Positions 15,650 through 24,046 of a stretch of DNA of 33,422 nt are shown here, one piece after another (position 1 is the stretch's first letter; every line of letters starts with the position of its first letter). This DNA is from DATKKK01 sp035542975. GTDB lineage: Archaea; Thermoproteota; Bathyarchaeia; Bathyarchaeales; Bathycorpusculaceae. The notes under the pieces were generated by a model. It saw only the letters and a list, made by a program, of their open reading frames with translations, did not search any database and had not been told where the DNA came from. The DNA lies in the NCBI GenBank assembly GCA_035542975.1, contig DATKKK010000006.1:1-33422 (forward strand). Direction: 5' to 3'. The position numbers and the translations under genes were made by a program.

Positions 15650-16315
15650 TCATTTTTCAAAAGTAAATGCTGACGGGCAAAGCTTGTTTAACACGCAAGC
15701 ATCGCATTTAGGCTTCTTTGCGACGCACACGTTTCTGCCGAGAAAGATCAGCAAGTCCGTGATTCTCATCCAACAATCCTTCGGTGCGATTTTCATCAAA
15801 TCATGTTCTATCTTATCTGGGTCTTCTTGGTTTGTAAGTCCCAGTCTTTTAGAAACTCGGCGAACATGTGTATCCACGGCTATTCCTTCCACGATGCCGT
15901 AGGCGTTCTGTAGCACTATGTTGGCGGTTTTTCTGGCGACGCCTGGTAGTTCAAGCATTTCCTGCATGGTTTTGGGGATTTGTCCGTGGAACTTTTCAAT
16001 GAGCATCTGGCAACAGTTTTTGATGTTCTTAGCTTTGTTGTGGTAAAAGCCCGTGGATTTTATGTCTTGTTCAAACTCTTTCAGGTCAGCGTTGGCATAA
16101 TCTTCAGCGTTGCGGTATTTTGTGAACAAGGTTTTGGTAACTATGTTTACTCTTTTGTCTGTGCATTGTGCTGAGAGGATTGTGGCGATTAAAAGTTCTA
16201 GGGGGTTAGTGTAGTCTAGGGCTATTTTTGCGTTTGGAAACTCTTTTTCCAGAAGCTTGATAATCTTCAGCACACTAGCCTCGTTAGAGTTCGCTGGTTG
16301 AGGTTTCTCGCGCAA
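15650..16315 (-). CDS. nth: Endonuclease III (DNA glycosylase/AP lyase)
   Basis: The 221-residue enzyme removes oxidised pyrimidines and nicks abasic sites. It has the helix-hairpin-helix LELPGVARKTANIVL with the catalytic Lys, the VDTHVRRVSKRLGL segment with the catalytic Asp, and the C-terminal [4Fe-4S] motif Cys-x6-Cys-x2-Cys-x5-Cys (CVAKKPKCDACVLNKLC). All active residues are present. The start is TTG 16315 with only a weak binding site, and GTG about 14 codons later is an alternative. The gene is divergent from a short conserved gene on the plus strand and convergent with the deoxyribosyltransferase-like gene. Together with the glycosylases at 987 and 27191, it makes three base-excision enzymes in the window. 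Confidence 0.95.
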   Translation of the reverse strand: MREKPQPANSNEASVLKIIKLLEKEFPNAKIALDYTNPLELLIATILSAQCTDKRVNIVTKTLFTKYRNAEDYANADLKEFEQDIKSTGFYHNKAKNIKNCCQMLIEKFHGQIPKTMQEMLELPGVARKTANIVLQNAYGIVEGIAVDTHVRRVSKRLGLTNQEDPDKIEHDLMKIAPKDCWMRITDLLIFLGRNVCVAKKPKCDACVLNKLCPSAFTFEK

Positions 16316-16411
16316 GTTAATCGACCCTATTCTCTCATAGAAGGTTTTTTGCCTAAAAGGTTTGCAGAAAGCTTTTACTTCTTAAACAGCAAAATAATTC
16401 AAAGGGTGATT

Positions 16412-16564
16412 ATGTTGGGTGTTAAGCTTCTGGTTGATGGTGAAGAGATAGACCTCAACGAGTTTGTTTCAAAAATTCTGAGCGGAGTCGTCGTCGGCGC
16501 GGTGACTTCCTTACGTGGAATAAAGAAGGAATGGAAAAACATAGAGATAAAAGTGTCAAAGTAG
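16412..16564 (+). CDS. Conserved small archaeal protein (50 residues)
   Basis: From ATG 16412 the product is 50 residues: a short beta start (LLVDGEEIDLNEFV), a Gly/Val-rich stretch (SKILSGVVVGAVTSLRGI), and a basic end. I recall similar small proteins with a LVDG...LNEFVS...GAV.SL.G pattern in several archaea, with no known function. An in-frame reading extends back to 16298, but that part overlaps the start region of endonuclease III and lacks a binding site. GGTGA at 16405-16409 lies only two bases before ATG 16412 and five before TTG 16415, so TTG 16415 is an equally good start. Its small size and conserved pattern suggest a nucleic-acid or protein-binding role, but I cannot assign one. 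Confidence 0.66.
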   Translation: MLGVKLLVDGEEIDLNEFVSKILSGVVVGAVTSLRGIKKEWKNIEIKVSK

Positions 16565-16578
16565 ACTGTGCAAAAGCT

Positions 16579-17127
16579 TCAGCCATGCGCGTTTGCGGTT
16601 ATCGTTATTTCTGCAAACATCTCTCTTTTTGCCTTGCAAATCGGGCAAACGTAAGGCGGGTCCTCTCGGAAGACAACGTAGCCGCATTGTTTGCAGTACC
16701 AAAGCTTCTTTTTGACATGTGAAGTTTCTTTGGCAACTGCGGCAACGGTTTCTGAGGGTTTTTCCACCGTTTTCTCCGCGGTCACTACGTAGGTTCGGTC
16801 TTGTTTTTCTTTCGGTCTGCGTTCAGGAATCGGGGTTATCGGAGTTTTGCCTTCAAACAAATCTTTCCTCATGTAGAGTGCGCAGTAGCATGTTCCGAAT
16901 TCCGCGACGTCTGGGTCTCGGTAGTCGCATGGGCAGATTATGTCTCTGTCAAGTTCAAGGTTTCCTGTGGCAAGTCGGCATGGGCATGATGGGTAACCGT
17001 AGCGTTCTTCGTTCTTCCTCAAGCCTTCTAGAAGGTCGTTCAGAAAAGTCTGGTCTGGGTTCAGGTAGTAGCCGTAGGTTTTTGCATCTGCTTCTGCTCT
17101 TTTACGCACTTTTTCAAGTGTGATCAA
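16579..17127 (-). CDS. Ferredoxin:disulfide reductase (FTR-like) with rubredoxin-like domain
   Basis: The 182-residue protein resembles the catalytic subunit of ferredoxin:thioredoxin reductase, which uses a [4Fe-4S] cluster to reduce a disulfide with ferredoxin electrons. The Cys motifs are CPC at 48-50, CPC at 65-67 and CYC at 80-82. In the plant and cyanobacterial enzyme the last motif is CHC, with a His next to the cluster, but here it is Tyr. After a Lys/Glu-rich linker, a rubredoxin-like domain follows (WYCKQCGYVV..., YVCPICKAK). Such fused ferredoxin:disulfide reductases are known in Methanosarcina. The TTG start overlaps the glutaredoxin stop by four bases, so the two are co-translated and probably work as donor and acceptor. 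Confidence 0.88.
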   Translation of the reverse strand: MITLEKVRKRAEADAKTYGYYLNPDQTFLNDLLEGLRKNEERYGYPSCPCRLATGNLELDRDIICPCDYRDPDVAEFGTCYCALYMRKDLFEGKTPITPIPERRPKEKQDRTYVVTAEKTVEKPSETVAAVAKETSHVKKKLWYCKQCGYVVFREDPPYVCPICKAKREMFAEITITANAHG

Positions 17128-17408
17128 ATCTCAAGTGCCTCTTTAATCAAGTCCTTGCGAAAACCAGTGATCAGAGTCTTACCGTCAACTATTATTGTTG
17201 GGTAGCTCGGAGAACCTCCTCTGGTTTCGATGTCTTCCCTTATTTTCTCATGATCCTCGCCATCAGCCAAGTCAACGTCAACATACTCAAATTCAACGCT
17301 GTTATCTTTCAGGAATTGTTTCGTCATCTTGCACCATGCGCAGGTGCTTATGGCGTACATGAGGACTTTGTGTTTGTTGTTCTTGCCTTCGACTTTGATT
17401 TTTTTCAT
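17124..17408 (-). CDS. Glutaredoxin/NrdH-like protein with CAWC site
   Basis: This protein, 94 residues from the chosen start, is a glutaredoxin fold with the active site CAWC (in STCAWCKM) and the loop SPSYPTIIVDG carrying the cis-proline. The ending TLITGFRKD resembles NrdH-type redoxins, which feed ribonucleotide reductase. A frame opens at ATG 17426, but I chose ATG 17408 because GTGAGG (17414-17419 on the minus strand) precedes it by five bases. It overlaps the disulfide reductase gene, which should reduce it. A class II ribonucleotide reductase lies about 11 kb away at 28326 and is a candidate client, though other proteins are equally possible. Confidence 0.9.
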   Translation of the reverse strand: MKKIKVEGKNNKHKVLMYAISTCAWCKMTKQFLKDNSVEFEYVDVDLADGEDHEKIREDIETRGGSPSYPTIIVDGKTLITGFRKDLIKEALEI

Positions 17409-17483
17409 CTTTTCCTCACTCATCATTTGATAGTTGAGGTATGAGCGTAGCCGTGATATAACGATTTAGCTTGAAACTGCAAG

Positions 17484-18857
17484 CTAGGCTTCGTGCAGGT
17501 TGAAGAACGCTTTTTGCACAACCTCAGACATAGCGGGGTGGATGTGCATTGCTCGGGCGATTGGCATGAAGGTTTTGTCGTCTGAAACCATGGCGTTGAT
17601 GATTTCCTGTATGAGTACTGATGCGTATGGACCTATTATGTGTCCACCCAACAGTTTTCCTGTTTTCTGTTCCAAGATGACTTTTACGAAGCCTTCAGGT
17701 TCTCCCATTGCAGCGCCCAATGCAGTGTCCTTGTAAAGTGATGTGCCCACTAGAATCTTGTAGCCTTGCTGCTTGGCTTCAGCTTCTTTTAGGCCTACGG
17801 AAGCGATTTGCGGGTGAGTGAAAACTGCATGTGGCGCTGAGGAATAATCTACTTTTGCCTTGTGATCGTGAACTGCGTTGTGCCACGCGATTTCGGCTTC
17901 GTAGTTGGCCACGTGTTTGAACATTTGTTTGCCGATGGCGTCTCCGAACGCCCAGATGTTTTTCTTTCCAGTCTCAAGGTACTCGTTGACTTTCACGTAA
18001 CCTCGACTGTCTAGTTCGACGCCTGTTTTCTCTGTCTTCAACAGGTCAGAGTTCGGAACGCGTCCTGTAGCCACGAGTAACGCTTCTGCTGAAAACTGTC
18101 TGGTCTGCCCATTCTCGCGGTTTCTGGCGACGACTGTTTTTAAGCCATTTTTCTCAGCGGCTTCAATCACTTCGTGGTTTGTGTAGATCTCCATCCTTTT
18201 CCTCATTTCTTGTTTGAGGAGTTCAGAAATCTCGGGTTCTTCGTCAGGTAACAGTCTCGGGCTTCGTTGTATGATGGTGACTTTGGTGCCTATGCTGGCA
18301 AAGAAGTGGCTGTATTCTGCTGCGATGTAGCCGCCGCCAATTATTATCATGCTTTTTGGTTGCATGGTTAGTTTCAGTACGGTGTCGCTTGTCAGATACT
18401 TCATGTTCGCTAGTCCCTTGACGGGTGGGATGTTGGGTCTTGCGCCTGAAACGATGAATACGCGTTCTCCTCGTATCGTGTGGTTGCTGACTTTCATGGT
18501 GTAGTCTGAGATAAACTCGCCTACGTCTTTGAACCACTTGATGTTCGGGTCGGCTTCTACTGCCATGGCTTGATGTCCGCTGTCTTCAGCCACGAACTGT
18601 TGCATTCTCTGCATTATCTTCTGAAAATCAACTGACGTGACGGTTGCGTTTACACCTATCTTCTCCGCTTCTTCAACCACTGCAATGGCGTCTGCTGGGT
18701 ATATGAGCATCTTGGATGGGACGCAGCCGCGGTTTAAGCATGTTCCGCCCATCGGACCAAACTCAACCACAGCTGTTTTCAAGCCGCTTGCAGCTGCGGC
18801 GGCAGCCACGTTCATTCCTGAGCCTGAACCGACTACTAAAACGTCAAACTCTTCCAT
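17484..18857 (-). CDS. Dihydrolipoamide dehydrogenase-like flavoprotein disulfide reductase
   Basis: The 457-residue protein belongs to the FAD disulfide reductase family. The N-terminal FAD loop is VVGSGSGMN, the redox disulfide is Cys40-Cys45 in GGTCLNRGCVPSK, the NAD(P)H loop is IIIGGGYIAAEY, and the C-terminal HIHPAMSEVV supplies the base of the partner subunit. This puts it with dihydrolipoamide dehydrogenase, mercuric reductase and mycothione reductase. No lipoyl or E2 genes are near, so the lipoamide role is uncertain and a thiol or disulfide carrier is just as likely. GGTGTT precedes ATG 18857. The gene lies downstream of the MFS gene and upstream of the glutaredoxin/disulfide reductase pair on the same strand. 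Confidence 0.88.
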   Translation of the reverse strand: MEEFDVLVVGSGSGMNVAAAAAASGLKTAVVEFGPMGGTCLNRGCVPSKMLIYPADAIAVVEEAEKIGVNATVTSVDFQKIMQRMQQFVAEDSGHQAMAVEADPNIKWFKDVGEFISDYTMKVSNHTIRGERVFIVSGARPNIPPVKGLANMKYLTSDTVLKLTMQPKSMIIIGGGYIAAEYSHFFASIGTKVTIIQRSPRLLPDEEPEISELLKQEMRKRMEIYTNHEVIEAAEKNGLKTVVARNRENGQTRQFSAEALLVATGRVPNSDLLKTEKTGVELDSRGYVKVNEYLETGKKNIWAFGDAIGKQMFKHVANYEAEIAWHNAVHDHKAKVDYSSAPHAVFTHPQIASVGLKEAEAKQQGYKILVGTSLYKDTALGAAMGEPEGFVKVILEQKTGKLLGGHIIGPYASVLIQEIINAMVSDDKTFMPIARAMHIHPAMSEVVQKAFFNLHEA

Positions 18858-18935
18858 AACACCAACTCGAATGTATCTTTAGACTTTAACGATGATACCA
18901 GATAAGTGTTTTCAAAGACTTAGGCACATGGGCTG

Positions 18936-20225
18936 TCATGATTTTTCTGTGGGAAGCTTGGAACGACCTGCGTCAACATCTGCCTGCACGTTAGACAACA
19001 TGGTTGCTTCCAGGTTCTCAACGTGTCTCAAGTCTGTGAAGAACCAAGCCCCCAACAATACCATTGCGCCTACTGCCGCGCACCCAACAAAGAGGTTTGT
19101 TGTTCCAGTCAAGCCTACAACGACTCCTGAAATCGCCATACCAAACGGAGAAGCCATGCTGGCTAACGAGCTGACGACAGAGTTTACTCTGCCTAGCATG
19201 TTTGCGGGAACTGAGGTTTGAAGAATCGTGCGAAACAGCACGTTTGCAGGGGCAATCGCGAAGCCCATCACGAAAAAGCAGGCACCCAAAAACACGAATA
19301 AACCCACGGGTGAAAAAGCAACTAGGCCGTACATGATGAAGCATATGAAGATGAACATTGCCGAAACCATCATTTTCCTCTTAATTTCCCGAGCAAGAGT
19401 CATGAATATGCCTCCGCATAACATTCCAGCCTGTATTGACGCCATGACGAATGCTAGTTCGGTTGCGCCTCCATAATGAACAAATTTAACGAAGTACGGT
19501 AGCAGAGTAGACATCGGAGTCAGCAGGAAATTGAGGGCAGTAGCCATGAAGATTAATGGCATGAGTCCTCTTGCTCCCCTGATGAATGAGAGCCCTCCCA
19601 TAAAGTCCTTCTTGAACGAGGCTTTTTCTTGTTCCATTCTGACAGAAGGAATTGCAATCAGCAACAGGGGGATTACTGCTATCACGAATGTTGCAGGGTC
19701 AATCCACAGAACACTATTGATGCTCCAGAAAGCAAGTAATAAAGCTGCGATGATCGGACCGAGAAGCGTCATGACGCCGTTCAATACGAATTCTAACCCG
19801 TTTATTCGACTTAACCTGTTTCGAGGAACCATCAAGGGAACGATTGCTCCCACTGCTGGCTGGTGAAAAGCTTGACAACAACTTCTGAAGATGAGGATGC
19901 CTAGGATTAACCAGATTGAAATGATTCCATACCCAAACAGGAAAATCAACAAGATCGTCGAGAGAGCCTGTGCAAAATCGAATGTCGCAATCACGAGTTT
20001 GCGGCTGTAGCGATCTACCCAAACGCCGGCGAAAGGAGTGAGCAGTATCATGGGCGCAAAGCCCGCGATTGAGGCTAATGCCAAATACCAGGCGCTTCCA
20101 GTCTCAAGCGTTATCCACCAGACGATGACGAACTGAACAACTGATGAACCGAGCAGCGAGATGTGTTGACCGAAGAAAAACGCTAAGTAGCTCTTGAATG
20201 TTGATTGATTCGCCTTAACATCCAT
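18936..20225 (-). CDS. MFS transporter, EntS-like exporter type
   Basis: The 429-residue protein is a 12-helix major facilitator transporter. The loop between helices 2 and 3 reads GVWVDRYSRKLV, the family's signature, and the order of segments is like the EntS/MFS_3 group of exporters. Hydrophobic helices run throughout, with a short charged end (SNVQADVDAGRSKLPTEKS). The substrate is unknown, and efflux of a drug, siderophore or metabolite is typical. The binding site GGGAGTGAGT lies about five bases before ATG 20225, in good agreement with this start. A 396-base region without a recognised gene separates it from the superoxide dismutase gene upstream. Confidence 0.9.
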   Translation of the reverse strand: MDVKANQSTFKSYLAFFFGQHISLLGSSVVQFVIVWWITLETGSAWYLALASIAGFAPMILLTPFAGVWVDRYSRKLVIATFDFAQALSTILLIFLFGYGIISIWLILGILIFRSCCQAFHQPAVGAIVPLMVPRNRLSRINGLEFVLNGVMTLLGPIIAALLLAFWSINSVLWIDPATFVIAVIPLLLIAIPSVRMEQEKASFKKDFMGGLSFIRGARGLMPLIFMATALNFLLTPMSTLLPYFVKFVHYGGATELAFVMASIQAGMLCGGIFMTLAREIKRKMMVSAMFIFICFIMYGLVAFSPVGLFVFLGACFFVMGFAIAPANVLFRTILQTSVPANMLGRVNSVVSSLASMASPFGMAISGVVVGLTGTTNLFVGCAAVGAMVLLGAWFFTDLRHVENLEATMLSNVQADVDAGRSKLPTEKS

Positions 20226-20621
20226 GCCGACTCACTCCCTTTAGTAAATGAACTGCTTTTCGACTAGAACAAGCAGCGCTTTCTGATAAGCTTTGACTGG
20301 AAGGGCATAGTTGCCTTTTACTAGGGGGAATTTATTGATTCGCCGAATGGGATTCATTCACTTTTCCTCATTATCTCTCAAGAGACTGTTCACCCATGAT
20401 TAAGATTCTGTGCAAAAGTGACCATGTTACTGACCACTCACATCTGAAAATTCGCCCCAAGAATCCGGCGTGTCGAATATAATCAGCAAATGAAAGAACA
20501 AGTCGCCCAACTGAAGCCTACGTTGGGAAACAGAACAAGCTTTATCAAAGATTAATCGGAGACTTCAACAAGAGCAACTCCATTGTATAAGAACGAAAGA
20601 AAAAGGGTGAATAAATGAGAG
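20226..20621. other. 396-base region without a recognised gene
   Basis: I see no supported gene here. The right end is 3' of superoxide dismutase and the left end should hold the promoter of the MFS gene (minus strand, weak TTTAC-like box near 20245-20255). A 21-codon frame starting at ATG 20490 lacks a binding site and resembles no family, so it may be a decayed remnant. Confidence 0.5.
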
Positions 20622-21242
20622 CTACTTTTGTGCTGCTTGAAGTCTCTTCGCTATTTCCGTCCAGTTAACGATGTTCCAGAAGGCTTCCACAAACTTTGCC
20701 CTGTCATTCTTGTAGTCCAAGTAGTACGCGTGTTCAAAAACGTCGAGAACCATCAGAATCTTGTAGCCGGGATAAACGTTAGTGTTGTGCTTCTCTATCT
20801 GCATTATCAACGGTCTGCCAGTTAGCTTGCAGAGCGTGAGTGCTGCCCAACCAGAGCCCTCAACGCTTGTTGAGGCTTGTGTGAATTCTTTCTTGAAACG
20901 TTCGAAGCTTCCGAATTCCTTTTCCAAAGCCTCAGCCAAGGCTCCAGAGGGTTTTCCGCCGCCCTTGTTTGCTGGCGCCAAGTTGCCCCAGAACTTCGAA
21001 TGCAGAATGTGCCCGCCTATGTTGAATGATAATTCCTTCAGCGTGGATTTTACGTCTAGGTCTGTGTTTTCTTTTCTTGCCTTGTCAAGCTTTTGCAGTA
21101 TGTTGTTTGCGCCGTTAACGTATGCTTGATGATGTTTCTGGTGGTGTATAGTTAATTGCTGCTCAGACATGTACGGTTCTAAGTCTTTGTACCCAAATGG
21201 TAGTTGTGGTAGAGAATAAGATTTGTTCGGTTCCATTTTCAT
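20622..21242 (-). CDS. Iron/manganese superoxide dismutase
   Basis: The enzyme turns superoxide into oxygen and peroxide. The metal ligands are visible: the first His in the HHQKHHQAYV helix, the second in GGHILHSKFW, and the Asp/His pair in LDVFEHAYYLDY. The VEGSGWAAL loop near the centre is also conserved. Which metal is used cannot be decided from sequence. A frame extends to 21296, but the TATA box TTTTTATATTTT at 21271-21282 would lie inside that longer gene, and transcription should start near 21250. I therefore chose ATG 21242 (ATG 21236 is also possible). The gene follows the oxidoreductase beta gene but has its own promoter, which fits separate induction by oxygen. Confidence 0.93.
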   Translation of the reverse strand: MKMEPNKSYSLPQLPFGYKDLEPYMSEQQLTIHHQKHHQAYVNGANNILQKLDKARKENTDLDVKSTLKELSFNIGGHILHSKFWGNLAPANKGGGKPSGALAEALEKEFGSFERFKKEFTQASTSVEGSGWAALTLCKLTGRPLIMQIEKHNTNVYPGYKILMVLDVFEHAYYLDYKNDRAKFVEAFWNIVNWTEIAKRLQAAQK

Positions 21243-21270
21243 CACAATAGACTCTTCTATTGTTAGACTA

Positions 21271-21282
21271 TTTTTATATTTT
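21271..21282 (-). promoter_or_regulatory. TATA box of superoxide dismutase gene
   Basis: On the minus strand this reads AAAATATAAAAA. The predicted start of transcription near 21250 leaves a leader of about 10 bases before ATG 21242 and shows that the dismutase can be expressed apart from the oxidoreductase genes upstream. Confidence 0.66.
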
Positions 21283-21296
21283 ACCCAAACCAGCAT

Positions 21297-22154
21297 CTAC
21301 TTCATGCTTTCGAGAACAGCGCTCACGTCTACGTTTTCCAGAGGCATCCTTGTGAGCGCCATGTCCTTCACTTGCGGAAGATTATCACGGAAGGTCGGTC
21401 GTTTCTCCTTGTAGAAAATGCCTATCGGAATGTGTTCTCCCCATTCGAAGCTCTTTTCCAAAGCCTTCTGCCTATCACTCGTGTCGTGTCCCGTTTCTTC
21501 CAGCTTGTAAACTCTCTCACGGAACCATTCATACGTGTTAAGATAGTTAAAAGTCACACAAGGCTGAAACACATCAATATAGTTAAAGCCCCTATGTTTG
21601 AGGGCTTGCACAATCAAGCTCTGCAAATGCTTTGGGTCACCAGCAAACCCTCGCGCTACAAACGACCCATTGCTTACAAGCGCGTGGGCTATCGGGTTCA
21701 ACGGCGGAACCACAGAACCAAAAGGCGTAGACTTAGTCTTGAAACCAGTTTGGCTCGTAGCAGTTGTCTGCCCCGTTGTCAAGCCTAGAATCATGTTATT
21801 ATGAACAATCAACGTCACGTCTATGTTCCTCCTGACCGCATGGCAGAAATGGTCCCAGCCTTCATCGTAACAATCAGCGTCTCCTGAAAAACCAAGCACT
21901 ATTAGCTCAGGGTTAGCAAGTTTTATGCCTGTCGCTACTGGCAGAACTCTGCCGTGGATGCTGTGAAAAGCGTTCACGTTTACGTAATCACCTATCTTTC
22001 CATGACAACCTATGCCGCTGACCGCGACCACCTGTTCCCTTTCGATGCCTAATTCTACAATCGCGTTCTTCACAGCCGAGAGGATGCCGAAGTTTCCGCA
22101 GCCTGGGCACCACGTGTTCTTGGCTGGCGTGTTAAGGTCGTTCAACGTAACCAT
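21297..22154 (-). CDS. 2-oxoacid:ferredoxin oxidoreductase beta subunit
   Basis: The 285-residue subunit binds thiamine diphosphate and a [4Fe-4S] cluster. The start has the WCPGCGNFGI cysteine motif, the middle has GFSGDADCYDEGWDHF, the region that binds the cofactor's diphosphate and Mg2+, and NNMILGLTTGQTTATSQTG follows. Another Cys near PCVTFN completes the usual cluster set. With the alpha subunit it makes acyl-CoA from 2-oxoacids and reduces ferredoxin. The binding site AAGGAGG, embedded in the last codons of the alpha gene, precedes ATG 22154. The three-base gap shows that the two are co-translated. Substrate (pyruvate, 2-oxoglutarate or a broad range) is not certain from sequence. Confidence 0.93.
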   Translation of the reverse strand: MVTLNDLNTPAKNTWCPGCGNFGILSAVKNAIVELGIEREQVVAVSGIGCHGKIGDYVNVNAFHSIHGRVLPVATGIKLANPELIVLGFSGDADCYDEGWDHFCHAVRRNIDVTLIVHNNMILGLTTGQTTATSQTGFKTKSTPFGSVVPPLNPIAHALVSNGSFVARGFAGDPKHLQSLIVQALKHRGFNYIDVFQPCVTFNYLNTYEWFRERVYKLEETGHDTSDRQKALEKSFEWGEHIPIGIFYKEKRPTFRDNLPQVKDMALTRMPLENVDVSAVLESMK

Positions 22155-22157
22155 TCT

Positions 22158-23915
22158 TTACAGCACCTCCTTGATCCTTTCAGAAAGCCAGATTGGGTTG
22201 AACGGTCTGCCGTCGTACTTCAGAATCTTGTGATCCACATCTCTCAACGTGTGGTCTCGGATGAGGCTTGCGAGTTGAGAAGTACTGTTGTTCTCGACTG
22301 CGATGGTTTTTTCGGCTTTGCTCAGAACTTCTGTGACCCTGTCCTTTGGGAAGGGCTGCAAATAGATTACCTGCAGAAAGTTCACAGCTTTGCCTTCATC
22401 GCCTAGAAGCTTCATCGCCTCTCTTACTGCGCCTTTCGTCGATCCCCACGAGATAACCGTTGCCTGAGCCTCTTCAGAACCATAGAACTTGGTTGTTTCA
22501 ACGTTTCTTTCACGGATCTCCTTCTTTATCGTAGCGAGTTTTCTCATTCGTTTATCCATCATCATAGTCGTCACAGCAGGGTCTTCACTTGTGAACCCTT
22601 CCTTCTTGTGCTCGTCTGAGTTGGCTCTCACGATTGCGCCTTTAGTGGATGGAAGGGCTCTGGGAGAGACCCCTGTCTCGGTGACATCGTACCTGCGATA
22701 CTCCTCTGTGTCTTCATACTGTCCAGTTATCAAAGATCCTCGCTCAATCTTAACACGGTCTGTGTCAAAAGGCTCCGCGGATACTTCGCTCTCAGCAAGA
22801 TGCTTGTCGGTTAGGAGAATGACGGGTATCTGGTATTTTTCAGCCCAGTTGAAAGCTCGCATGGTCTCATAGAAGCACTCCTCAATGTCTCCAGGAGCAA
22901 TAACCATTCTAGGGAACTCGCCTTGACCAGCGTGGATAACGAACCTCAAGTCTCCTTGAGCTGAGTAAGTTGGCAACCCTGTGCTGGGTCCAGGTCTCTG
23001 CCCAACCATGATTACGATAGGCGTCTCTGTCATTCCAGCCATCCCCAAGCCTTCCGTCATGAGGCAGAAGCCACCGCCCGACGTTGCCGTCATCGCTCTG
23101 ACGCCTGCAAATGCTGCACCTGCGATCATGTTGATTGCCGCTATTTCTCCCTCCGGCTGCATGGCTATCATGTTGAAGTTTCTCTCGTTTGAAGTCATGA
23201 AATGAAGCAGACCAGTCGTCGGAGTCATGGGATAGCCTGAATAGAATTTGCATCCTGCCTTAACGGCGCCAAGTCCCACGGCTTCGTTTCCGCTCAGAAA
23301 GATTCTTCGTTTACCTGCAGAAGCCGTTTTCTGTAGCCTAAACTCAAAGTTGTTCTCAAACCTATCCTTAACGTAATCGTAACCTGTTTGAGCCGCGTTA
23401 ACGTTCAGCTCCGCAACTTCAGGTTTGAACGTTTCTTTCAGAATTTCTGCAAGTAGTATGAAGTCATAGTAGGCAACTGCGATTGCGGCTCCGAGAGCCA
23501 CAGTGTTACGCATTATAAGGTTGTGAGGCTGCTTCAACTGGTCTACCACGATTTTTCTCAGAGGAATAGGATAAAGCTTCAAGTTAGCTGTGCCGAGTTT
23601 TTCCGAGTTCAAAACCACGTCCTCTTCATCGTAAATGATGCCGCCGCCTGAAACTAACTCGTTCTTGTGACGCATCGCAGTCTCAGCGTTCAACGCAACC
23701 AGCAGATTAACATAATCAACCTGCGAATACACTTCCTGTTCCAAGATTCTGACGACGTAAAAGTTGTGTCCCCCTCTTATCAGCGACTGATAATCATTGG
23801 TTCCAAAGACGTGTAAACCTCCTCTCATGCACGCTTTTGCAAACAGAAACCCTGAACGCGCGATTCCTGCGCCTGCTTCGCCGCCAATCAGGAAAGAAAA
23901 ATCGTTGATTTTCAT
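22158..23915 (-). CDS. 2-oxoacid:ferredoxin oxidoreductase alpha subunit (gamma-alpha fusion)
   Basis: The 585-residue protein joins a gamma-type N-terminal domain (LIGGEAGAGIARSG, about residues 1-190) to the alpha pyrimidine-binding domain (from SGNEAVGLGAVKAG). The YPMTPTTG motif stands where the Sulfolobus two-subunit enzymes have YPITP, and the QPEGEIAAINM, TSGGGFCLM and GQRPGPSTGLPT blocks are all in place. This is the alpha-beta form of 2-oxoacid:ferredoxin oxidoreductase, found in crenarchaeota and relatives. A TATA box (TTTTTTATAA, 23949-23958 on the minus strand) lies about 40 bases before ATG 23915. The gene is divergent from the zinc ferredoxin gene, its likely electron acceptor. 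Confidence 0.94.
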   Translation of the reverse strand: MKINDFSFLIGGEAGAGIARSGFLFAKACMRGGLHVFGTNDYQSLIRGGHNFYVVRILEQEVYSQVDYVNLLVALNAETAMRHKNELVSGGGIIYDEEDVVLNSEKLGTANLKLYPIPLRKIVVDQLKQPHNLIMRNTVALGAAIAVAYYDFILLAEILKETFKPEVAELNVNAAQTGYDYVKDRFENNFEFRLQKTASAGKRRIFLSGNEAVGLGAVKAGCKFYSGYPMTPTTGLLHFMTSNERNFNMIAMQPEGEIAAINMIAGAAFAGVRAMTATSGGGFCLMTEGLGMAGMTETPIVIMVGQRPGPSTGLPTYSAQGDLRFVIHAGQGEFPRMVIAPGDIEECFYETMRAFNWAEKYQIPVILLTDKHLAESEVSAEPFDTDRVKIERGSLITGQYEDTEEYRRYDVTETGVSPRALPSTKGAIVRANSDEHKKEGFTSEDPAVTTMMMDKRMRKLATIKKEIRERNVETTKFYGSEEAQATVISWGSTKGAVREAMKLLGDEGKAVNFLQVIYLQPFPKDRVTEVLSKAEKTIAVENNSTSQLASLIRDHTLRDVDHKILKYDGRPFNPIWLSERIKEVL

Positions 23916-23948
23916 GCAAATTCGCCAGATGAAAGATTGTTATCACGG

Positions 23949-24010
23949 TTATAAAAAACATTCCTAAATTATCAAAGTACTGATCGACTTTGATATGGAA
24001 AATTTTAATA
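23949..24010. promoter_or_regulatory. Divergent promoter region of oxidoreductase and zinc ferredoxin
   Basis: Two TATA-like boxes face away from each other: TTTTTTATAA on the minus strand (23949-23958) for the oxidoreductase and TTTTAATA on the plus strand (24003-24010) for the ferredoxin. The short distance would let one regulator act on both genes. Confidence 0.55.
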
Positions 24011-24046
24011 TCCCCTCCCTTTATTTATGCATTAGGTGAATCTATT

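Noticed and set aside
16298..16411. Upstream extension of the 50-residue conserved protein
   Set aside because: It overlaps the start region of endonuclease III, lacks a binding site, and its sequence does not match the conserved part.
20490..20555. 21-codon frame in the region between the MFS and superoxide dismutase genes
   Set aside because: No binding site, no recognisable family and too short to support.
21243..21296. Longer N-terminus of superoxide dismutase
   Set aside because: The TATA box lies inside this stretch, so the predicted transcript starts after it, and the extra residues do not match the family.
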